This document shows positions 58,018 through 64,000 of a stretch of DNA of 64,000 bases, piece after piece. Where the stretch lies: contig NZ_FZOF01000005.1 of the NCBI RefSeq assembly GCF_900188405.1, positions 434,001 to 498,000 of the forward strand, written 5' to 3'. Under the pieces are notes generated by a model that saw only the letters and a program-made list of their open reading frames with translations, was not told where the DNA came from and ran no database searches. The position numbers and the translations under genes are program-made. This DNA comes from Actinacidiphila glaucinigra. GTDB taxonomy: Bacteria > Actinomycetota > Actinomycetes > Streptomycetales > Streptomycetaceae. Positions within the stretch are counted from its first letter, which is position 1. Every line of letters starts with the position of its first letter.

Positions 58018-59862
58018 TCAGGGAATTCCGATCGTCGGCGAGTACAGGTCCATCCACAGCGCCAGGTCGAGGGCGCGTTCCAGGCCGTGCCGGGCGGCGT
58101 GGGTGCTGACCGGGGTGTCGGTCCGCACCGCGTCCTCCAGCCAGGTCCGGCTGACCAGGTCGAACACCGGGTGCGTGGGCTTGGCCAGCAGGTCCTTGGC
58201 GTTCTCCTGGAGCGCGACGAAGTACTTCGGGTCCTGGGTGGAGGGGTAGGGGCTCTTGACCCGGTCGTAGACCGAACGGGGCAGCACGTCGGCGGTGGCC
58301 TCGCGCAGCAGGCTCTTCTCCCTGCCGTCGAAGGACTTCAGCGACCAGGGCGCGTTGTAGACGTACTGGACCAGTCGGTGGTCGCAGAACGGGACCCTGA
58401 CCTCCAGCCCGTTGGCCATGCTCGCCCGGTCCTTGCGGTCGAGGAGGATGCGCACGAAGCGGGTGAGGTGCAGGTGGCTGATGACGCGCATCCGGTACTC
58501 GAAGTCGCTCTCGCCGTCGAGGCGGTCGACCCCGGCGACCGCGCGCCGGTAGCCGTCGTGGACGTAGCCCTCCAGGTCCAGGGCCTTGGACACCTGGTCG
58601 GTGAGGATGTTGCCGTCGTCGCCGAACTCGGTCGAGAACCGCACCAGCCAGGGGAAGGTGTCGGCCCTGCGGGCCTCCTCGTCGAAGAACTGGCGGTAGC
58701 CGCCGAAGACCTCGTCCGCGGACTCGCCGGAAAGCGCGACGGTGGAGTGCTGCCGGATGGCCTTGAAGAGCAGGTAGAGCGAGGAGTCCATGTCCCCGAG
58801 CCCGGCCGGGATGTCGCGGGCGCGGATCACCCTCGCCCGCACCTCGGGATCGGCGAGCTGGTCGGAGTCGAGGACGATGTCCTGGTGCTCGGTCCCGCAC
58901 AGCTCGGCGACGTCGTGGACGAACGGGGTGTCGGGCGTACCGCGCAGGCTGTCGGGGACGAAGTGCTCGGTCTGGCCGACGAAGTCGACCGCGAAACTGC
59001 GCACCCTCTCGCCCTGTTCGCCGAGCTGCCGCGCCGCGAGCGCGGTCATCGCCGAGGAGTCCAGGCCGCCGGAGAGCAGGGTGCAGCGCGGCACGTCGGA
59101 GACGAGCTGGCGGCGCACGATGTCCTCGAGCAGCTCGCGCACGCGGGCGATCGAGGTCTCCTTGTCGTCGGTGTGCGGCTCGGTCCGCAGCGACCAGTAG
59201 ACGTGGGTGCGGATGCCGTTGCGCCCGACGGTGACCACCGTGCCGGGCTCGACCTCGCGCATGCCGTCCCAGACCGCGTGACCGGGCGTCTTGACGAAGG
59301 CGAAGAGCTCCCGCAGCCCGTCCAGGGTGACGCGGCGCGGGACGAGGGGGTTGGCCAGGATCGCCTTGGGCTCGGACCCGAACAGCACGCCGTCGTCGGT
59401 CGGGTAGAAGTAGAACGGCTTGATCCCCATCCGGTCGCGGATCATCACGAGCTTCTGCTCACGGCTGTCCCAGATGGCGAAGGCGTACATGCCGTTGAGC
59501 CGTTCGGCGACGCCCTCACCCCACTCCAGGTAGCCGCGGAGCACCACTTCGGTGTCGGAGGTGGTGGTGAAGCGGTGGCCGCGCGCGGTCAGTTCCTCGC
59601 GCAGTTCGGCGAAGTTGTAGGCCTCGCCCGAGTACACCATCGCCACCGCGCCGCCCTCGGGTGCCTCGGCGCTCATCGGCTGCCTGCCGCCCGGCAGGTC
59701 GATGATCGCGAGCCTTCGGTGTCCGAGCGCGGCGGGCCCGTCCACCCAGGTGCCGCGGTCGTCGGGCCCGCGGCAGGCCATCGTCTCGGTCATCGCGTCG
59801 ACTGTTGCCTGCTCGTTCCGCAGGTCCCTGCGGAACGAGATCCATCCGGCGATTCCGCACAT
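58018..59862 (-). CDS. asnB: Asparagine synthetase (glutamine-hydrolysing)
   Basis: The product has 614 residues. The glutaminase starts at Cys2 (MCGIAGWI), used as the N-terminal nucleophile after Met removal, and includes HRRLAIIDLPGGRQPM. The synthetase domain carries the PP-loop LSGGLDSSAM (residues about 255-265). It transfers ammonia from glutamine to an AMP-activated carboxylate, classically aspartate to asparagine. The protein is full length, unlike lasso-peptide B/C relatives. It is followed by MarR. Amidation of another substrate is possible because of the nearby cell-envelope-type genes. Confidence 0.94.
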   Translation of the reverse strand: MCGIAGWISFRRDLRNEQATVDAMTETMACRGPDDRGTWVDGPAALGHRRLAIIDLPGGRQPMSAEAPEGGAVAMVYSGEAYNFAELREELTARGHRFTTTSDTEVVLRGYLEWGEGVAERLNGMYAFAIWDSREQKLVMIRDRMGIKPFYFYPTDDGVLFGSEPKAILANPLVPRRVTLDGLRELFAFVKTPGHAVWDGMREVEPGTVVTVGRNGIRTHVYWSLRTEPHTDDKETSIARVRELLEDIVRRQLVSDVPRCTLLSGGLDSSAMTALAARQLGEQGERVRSFAVDFVGQTEHFVPDSLRGTPDTPFVHDVAELCGTEHQDIVLDSDQLADPEVRARVIRARDIPAGLGDMDSSLYLLFKAIRQHSTVALSGESADEVFGGYRQFFDEEARRADTFPWLVRFSTEFGDDGNILTDQVSKALDLEGYVHDGYRRAVAGVDRLDGESDFEYRMRVISHLHLTRFVRILLDRKDRASMANGLEVRVPFCDHRLVQYVYNAPWSLKSFDGREKSLLREATADVLPRSVYDRVKSPYPSTQDPKYFVALQENAKDLLAKPTHPVFDLVSRTWLEDAVRTDTPVSTHAARHGLERALDLALWMDLYSPTIGIP

Positions 59863-59960
59863 GCGTATGCCTCCGGGCTCTAGCTGTGCCCGACCGTCGT
59901 CCGCTGCGTCACGGATCGGGTTGGCCCTGGCCGGCTCCGCGGCGCGAATGTCACTCCGAG

Positions 59961-59983
59961 TGATATGTATCGGGCACCTATCA
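59961..59983. promoter_or_regulatory. Inverted repeat upstream of asnB
   Basis: TGATA (59961-59965) and TATCA (59979-59983) form an AT-rich inverted repeat about 100 bp upstream of the asnB start. Its symmetry and AT content suit a MarR-type operator, but the match is short. A convincing -10/-35 pair is not seen. Confidence 0.4.
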
Positions 59984-60012
59984 ATCGAGTCTCCGTCGGC
60001 TCCCGCCGAGCG

Positions 60013-60747
60013 TCAAACGCCCGCGCCGACCCCGTGCTCCACGAGGGGGCCTACCGTCAGACCGGCCTCCCGGCAGGCCGTGACCAGCGCGGGGAGCGCC
60101 GCGAGCGTCGCGCGCCAGGACCCCGGGGCGGAGGCGTGGTCGCTGTCGTGGAGCAGGACGGTGGCGCCCGCGCGCAGATCGGGGCGGAGGGTCGCCAGCA
60201 CCGACTGGGCGGTGGCGCCGGGCGTCCAGTCGCGTCCCCAGGCGCTCCACAGGACCGGGGTCAGGCCGGCGCGGCGGGCCGCCGCCCAGCGGCCGCCGGT
60301 GAGGATGCCGTACGGGGGCCGGTACCACAGCGGCGCGGTGCCGCAGGTCTCGCGGACCGCCCGGACGGCGCGGGCCAGGCCGGCCCGCTCGCGCGCGGCA
60401 TCCGGCAGCCAGGGGCGGTCGTGGGTCCAGCCGTGGACGGCGATCTCGTGGCCGCGCCGGACGGCCTCGCGCACGACGCGGGGATGTCCGTCCACCCGCG
60501 CGCCCAGGACGAAGAAGGTGGCCCGGACCGACAGTTCGTCGAGGGCGTCCAGGAAGCGCGGTGTGGAGACCGGATCCGGCCCGTCGTCGAAGGTGAGGGC
60601 CACATGGTCGGGGCGCCCGAGGCCGGCCAGGGCGGGGAAGGCCCGGCGGCGCAGTCCGGGGAGCCAGGTGGCGGCCGGGACGATGTGGCCGGCCGCCAGG
60701 ACGCCCCCCGCCAGCGCGGCCCGACGGGCGTCGCCGCCGCGCCTCAT
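60013..60747 (-). CDS. Polysaccharide deacetylase (NodB domain)
   Basis: ATG 60747 gives 244 residues. NodB motifs are present: TFDDGPDP (metal and catalytic Asp), HGWTHDRP (metal His pair) and RPPYG. An N-terminal hydrophobic stretch (RRAALAGGVLAAGHIVPAA) is a possible membrane anchor or signal. Such enzymes remove N- or O-acetyl groups from cell-wall or exported glycans. The start overlaps the stop of the DMT gene (ATGA), so it is probably translated with it. Confidence 0.92.
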   Translation of the reverse strand: MRRGGDARRAALAGGVLAAGHIVPAATWLPGLRRRAFPALAGLGRPDHVALTFDDGPDPVSTPRFLDALDELSVRATFFVLGARVDGHPRVVREAVRRGHEIAVHGWTHDRPWLPDAARERAGLARAVRAVRETCGTAPLWYRPPYGILTGGRWAAARRAGLTPVLWSAWGRDWTPGATAQSVLATLRPDLRAGATVLLHDSDHASAPGSWRATLAALPALVTACREAGLTVGPLVEHGVGAGV

Positions 60748-61682
60748 CGCGGCCCGCCGTGGACGGGACGGTGACGGTCCCGCGCCGTGCCCGGGCCGTG
60801 CCCCCTCGGCACGTCCCAGCCGCCGGCCACGGCGGGCGAGCGCGACAGCCCGACGGCCCCCGCGGCCATCAGGACGACGCCCGCCGCCTCGGGCACCACG
60901 TGTGCACCGAGCGCGATCCGTTCCTCGAAGAGCACCCAGCCCAGCGCCACACTCACCACCGCGTCCCCGATGGTGAGCGCCGGCTGGGACGCCGCGAGAC
61001 TGCCGGCCCGCAGGGTCACCTGGAGCAGCAGCAGGCTGAGCAGCCCGACGGCGCCCGCCGCGTACAACTGCCAGGAGGCGAACACCCGGGGCAGGCCGTC
61101 CGGGACGAGCCCGGTGACGTCCTTGATCAGCGCCGCCGTGCAGGCGAAACACACGGCCGTGGCGCACCCCAGGACGCAGGCCCGCGCACCACCGCTCAGC
61201 GCCCGCCCGACGAGCCACAGGACGAGCACCAGCAGCGCCAGCGGCACGGCGGTACGCGGCCAGGTGCCCGGCAGGGCCTGCGCCTCGCCTCCGGAGGGCC
61301 TCGCGGTGCCGAGGAACAGGGCCAGTCCCCCGGCCAGCGCGAGGAACCACAGCCAGGTCCCGGCGTCGGGCCGCCGGGCGAACGCGAGGCTTCCCGCCAT
61401 CAGGGTGAACAGCAGCTCGGTCGCCATCAGCGGCTGCACGACCGACAGCGCTCCCACCGCCAGGGCACTGGCCTGCAGGGCCCCGGAGACCACGAGCGCC
61501 GCCATGCCGGCCGCCCAGAACGGGCGCCGGACCAGTTCCAGCAGGTGCCGCAGCCGCCCGCGCAGGCCGTGGCCCGCGCACTCTTCCTCCTCCTGCTGCA
61601 GGGCGGCACGCCGCTGCAGTGCGGAGGCCGCGCCGTTCGCGAGGGCCGCCAGCAGTGCCAGCACGACCGTCAGGACGGGCAC
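60744..61682 (-). CDS. DMT family transporter (EamA-like)
   Basis: The product has 312 residues with nine to ten hydrophobic helices (LTVVLALLAALANGAASALQ; GALQASALAVGALSVVQPLMATELLFTLMAG). The QPLMATELLF type motif resembles the NIPA-like actinobacterial group, whose substrates are uncertain. It starts 4 bp after the SDR gene and overlaps the deacetylase gene, indicating a coupled operon. The C-terminal tail is Gly/Arg/His-rich and hydrophilic. Confidence 0.93.
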   Translation of the reverse strand: MPVLTVVLALLAALANGAASALQRRAALQQEEEECAGHGLRGRLRHLLELVRRPFWAAGMAALVVSGALQASALAVGALSVVQPLMATELLFTLMAGSLAFARRPDAGTWLWFLALAGGLALFLGTARPSGGEAQALPGTWPRTAVPLALLVLVLWLVGRALSGGARACVLGCATAVCFACTAALIKDVTGLVPDGLPRVFASWQLYAAGAVGLLSLLLLQVTLRAGSLAASQPALTIGDAVVSVALGWVLFEERIALGAHVVPEAAGVVLMAAGAVGLSRSPAVAGGWDVPRGHGPGTARDRHRPVHGGPR

Positions 61683-61686
61683 CGCG

Positions 61687-62520
61687 TCATCCGTACTTGC
61701 CCGCGAGGCGCCGGTAGACCCACGGCATCACGCCGCGCACCGCCACCGGGATGCGCAGCCAGCGGGGGACGTACACCTCGTCCCGTCCGCGGCGGATCGC
61801 GTCGGTCACCACCCCCGCGACCCGCTCGGCGGGCATCGGGCGGGGCCTGGAGCGGGTGTACGCCACGCCCCGCGTCGCGAAGAACGGGGTGTCGACGACG
61901 CCCGGGACGACGTGGGTCATCCGCACCCCGCTGCCGGCCAGCTCGTAGCGGAGCGAGTCTGCGAAGGCGCCCAGCGCCGCCTTGGCCGCGGAGTAGACGG
62001 CCTCCTCGCGGACGCCGACGCTGCCCGCGAAGGAGCCGATCAGCACGATGTGGCCGCTGCGCCGGGCCAGCATGCCCGGCAGCACCCGGCGGACCAGCTC
62101 CATCGCCGAGACGACGTCGACCGTGAAGATCCGTTCGATGACGCCCTGCGGCATCGAGGCGAAGGGGCCGGCCCAGCCGACGCCCGCCCCGGCCACCAGC
62201 AGGTCGACCCGGCCGCCCGTCACGAGCGCGGCGTCGCGCACCAGCCGGCCGGCGCCTCCGGGGTCCCCCAGGTCGGCCGGCAGCGCGGTCGCCGAGGTGC
62301 GCTCGGCCACCGCCCGCAGGCGCTCGTGGTCGCGGCCGCTGACCAGCAACCGCCATCCCTCGGCGGCGAGTCGGTCGGCGATCGCGGCGCCGATGCCCGA
62401 GGACGCGCCGGTGACCAGCGCGACCGGGGCCGGTCCGCCGGCCGCGTCCGCCGGGCCGCGCACGGGCTCGCCGTGCACCGTCTTGCCGCCGGGGACCGCT
62501 TGGGGAGGGTGAGAGGTCAT
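61687..62520 (-). CDS. Short-chain dehydrogenase/reductase
   Basis: The product has 277 residues. A disordered N-terminal extension (about 28 residues) precedes the Rossmann cofactor motif TGASSGIG, the AGAG segment and the catalytic Tyr-x3-Lys (YSAAK) with Ser upstream (IGSFAGSVG). It oxidises or reduces an alcohol/ketone with NAD(P). It is the first gene of the operon SDR-DMT-deacetylase. The substrate is unknown, possibly a lipid or sugar. Confidence 0.94.
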   Translation of the reverse strand: MTSHPPQAVPGGKTVHGEPVRGPADAAGGPAPVALVTGASSGIGAAIADRLAAEGWRLLVSGRDHERLRAVAERTSATALPADLGDPGGAGRLVRDAALVTGGRVDLLVAGAGVGWAGPFASMPQGVIERIFTVDVVSAMELVRRVLPGMLARRSGHIVLIGSFAGSVGVREEAVYSAAKAALGAFADSLRYELAGSGVRMTHVVPGVVDTPFFATRGVAYTRSRPRPMPAERVAGVVTDAIRRGRDEVYVPRWLRIPVAVRGVMPWVYRRLAGKYG

Positions 62521-62828
62521 GGCACCGCTTTCTGTCCCTGCCGCCGCTGCAGCTGCCGCCCGGGGCGGCCGGTACGGCTCCCCGGGGGCACGTCCCCCTC
62601 CGGTCTCAGTAAACCGTCCGATCGCCGGACCGGCTCTGTGGGCGACCCCGCCCGGGAGCCGCGGTGGGCGCCTCGGCCGTCGTGCGGGCGGTGGTAGGGG
62701 CGCTTCGTTTCAAGACGGGGCAAATCGGTTAGACCCGAGTAGTCCGCGACTGGTGTACGAGGTGATCACGTGCCGGATGTGCTCGCAGCTGCCCCGCCCG
62801 CTTCCTCCCGGCAGGACGTGGTGCCGCG
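62521..62828. other. Divergent intergenic region
   Basis: 308 bp separate the SDR and glycosyltransferase starts. It should carry two promoters. I see AT-richer stretches at 62708-62740 and a CGATCG-centred semi-palindrome near 62614-62633, but no promoter I can defend. Confidence 0.4.
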
Positions 62829-63962
62829 GTGACGCACACCGGGCGTGCGGACCGTGCGCCCCGGCGTTTCCTCGTGCTCAGCGCCGCCATGGGCGCCGGT
62901 CACGACGCGGTCGCCGACGAGCTCGTCGCGCGGCTCACCGCCCGCGGCGGACAGGCCCGCCGGGCCGATGTCCTGGACCTCCTCCCCGCGCACGCCGGCG
63001 CGGCGCTGCGCGGGTTCTACCGCGCCACCGTCCTGCACCTCCCGCTGCTCTACGCGGGCATCTACGCGACGTTCCTGCGCCCGGGCGGTGCACGCCGCAC
63101 CCCCGGCCCCGGCGGGCTCGCCGGGCTCGCCGAGCGCGGACTCGCCGAACTCGTCCGGCGCGAGCGGCCGGGACTGGTCGTCCCGGTGTTCCATCTGGCC
63201 GCCCAGCTCACCGGCGGGATGCGGGCCCGTGGATCCCTCCCGGTGCCGAGCGCGGTGGTCGTCACGGACTTCGACGTGCACAGCCAGTGGCTGCACCCCG
63301 GCAACGACCTGTACTGCTGTCTCACGGAGAGCGCCGCCCGCCGGGTGCGGGAGGCCACCGGCCGCCCGGCCGCGGCGACCGGTCCCCTGGTGGCATCCCG
63401 CTTCCTGGCGCCCGCCCCGGACGCCGGGCCCTGGCAGCGGGTGTTCCGCGCCCGGGCGCCGGAGCGGCCGGTCGTCCTGCTCTCCGCCGGTGCCTGGGGA
63501 GCCGGCACACATCTGGCGGACACCGCCGCCCTGCTCGCCCGGGCCGGTTTCCTGCCGGTGGCGCTGTGCGGCGAGAACCGGCGGCTGCGGGCCCGCCTCT
63601 CCCGCGTCCCCGGGACGCTCGCGCTGGGCTGGGAACGGGACATGCCCGCGCTGATGAGCGCGGCGGACGCACTGGTGGACAACGCCGCCGGGCAGACCGC
63701 GCTGGAGGCGCTGGCCATGGGACTGCCCGTCGTCGGCTACCGCCCCATCCCGGGCCACGGCAAGGCCGGGGCGCACCAGATGGCCGCGCTCGGGCTGACC
63801 CGCTTCGCCCCCGACCCGTGGACGCTGATCGACCTCCTGGACGGCCTCACCCGTCCGCGCCACGAGCACCGCACCCCCTCCCCGGCCGCGGCCGCGCTCT
63901 TCGCCCCGGACACCGCGTCGCACCTGATGGAGGCCTGCGCACCGGACCCGGTCGCGGTCTGA
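62829..63962 (+). CDS. MGDG synthase-like glycosyltransferase (GT28)
   Basis: GTG 62829 gives 377 residues. The N-terminal domain starts with the family's AAMGAGHDAVADEL motif (diacylglycerol glucosyl/galactosyltransferase type), followed by PVFHLAAQLTGG. A GT-B C-terminal domain has the donor site SAADALVDNAAGQTALEALAMGLPVV. Such enzymes transfer a sugar to diacylglycerol or undecaprenyl-type lipids at the membrane. It is divergent from the SDR-DMT-deacetylase operon, so an envelope glycolipid role is a reasonable inference. Confidence 0.9.
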   Translation: MTHTGRADRAPRRFLVLSAAMGAGHDAVADELVARLTARGGQARRADVLDLLPAHAGAALRGFYRATVLHLPLLYAGIYATFLRPGGARRTPGPGGLAGLAERGLAELVRRERPGLVVPVFHLAAQLTGGMRARGSLPVPSAVVVTDFDVHSQWLHPGNDLYCCLTESAARRVREATGRPAAATGPLVASRFLAPAPDAGPWQRVFRARAPERPVVLLSAGAWGAGTHLADTAALLARAGFLPVALCGENRRLRARLSRVPGTLALGWERDMPALMSAADALVDNAAGQTALEALAMGLPVVGYRPIPGHGKAGAHQMAALGLTRFAPDPWTLIDLLDGLTRPRHEHRTPSPAAAALFAPDTASHLMEACAPDPVAV

Positions 63963-63967
63963 CGGCA

Positions 63968-64000
63968 TGGACATCCTGCTGCACGCCCTGTCCATCACGG
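63968..64000 (+). CDS. Possible start of a following gene, truncated by window edge
   Basis: An ATG 5 bp past the previous stop codon opens a frame reading MDILLHALSIT to the edge. The tight spacing suggests coupling to the glycosyltransferase gene. Eleven codons are too few for any assignment. Confidence 0.3.

Noticed and set aside
58018-59862. asnB as the synthetase of a lasso-peptide or beta-lactam cluster
   Set aside because: It is full length with Cys2 and a normal PP-loop; no precursor peptide, transglutaminase-like protease or beta-lactam genes are nearby.

Overview
The window looks like chromosomal DNA of a Streptomyces or close relative. It is very GC-rich with strong third-position GC bias, GTG starts are common, and it encodes many secreted peptidases and glycosidases, a 67-residue cold-shock protein, SARP/LAL/ROK regulators, a roadblock/LC7 protein and one in-frame TTA codon. 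No rRNA, tRNA, CRISPR array or replication origin was seen.

Layout. 0-14.3 kb is a secreted-peptidase region. It holds two related long subtilases in tandem orientation (the first cut by the window edge), a third subtilase of different architecture, and a divergent LuxR-type regulator. Between the twin subtilases lie a small gene split by a 303-bp MITE-like element and a divergent FMN-reductase/TetR pair with two matching operators. 15-27.8 kb is a ROK-associated carbohydrate locus on the minus strand: secreted GH27, two ABC permeases, GH95, a CE7-type acetyl esterase, a lipoprotein binding protein and GH36, with the ROK regulator divergent from it. 27.9-34.6 kb is mixed: a TTA-containing hypothetical gene overlapping the tail of a DMT transporter, LysR, a kinase-like APH protein, roadblock, ArsR and a GNAT-AAA+ fusion. 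34.8-43.4 kb is a second ROK locus: ROK, binding protein, two permeases and GH27 on the minus strand, with a divergent GH36. 43.6-48 kb holds a 1322-residue secreted peptidase with sedolisin-like residues and a cold-shock gene with a hairpin leader. 48-57.5 kb holds a BTAD regulator, an alpha/beta hydrolase, a DsbA-like protein, an epoxide hydrolase divergent from a LAL regulator, and a TetR pseudogene. 57.5-64 kb holds MarR and asparagine synthetase, an overlapping SDR/DMT/NodB deacetylase cluster, and a divergent diacylglycerol glycosyltransferase-like gene.

How the genes fit together. The two sugar loci each pair a secreted GH27 with a CBM-like domain, a binding protein, two permeases and a cytoplasmic-type GH36. 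Neither encodes an ABC ATPase, so a shared ATPase encoded elsewhere (the MsiK arrangement known in Streptomyces) is the natural inference. The first locus adds GH95 and a CE7 esterase, which suggests a branched, acetylated polysaccharide carrying galactose and fucose or L-galactose. The peptidases and glycosidases together suit a saprophytic lifestyle.

The most distinctive observations are the MITE insertion that splits a gene and leaves a TA duplication, the paralogous ROK loci with similar promoter motifs and apparently leaderless regulators, the DMT transporter that has no stop codon before running about 440 nt into the opposite-strand gene, the peptidase with a sedolisin-type E-x3-D motif, and the cold-shock leader hairpin. 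I did not find a clearly new defence or biosynthetic system.
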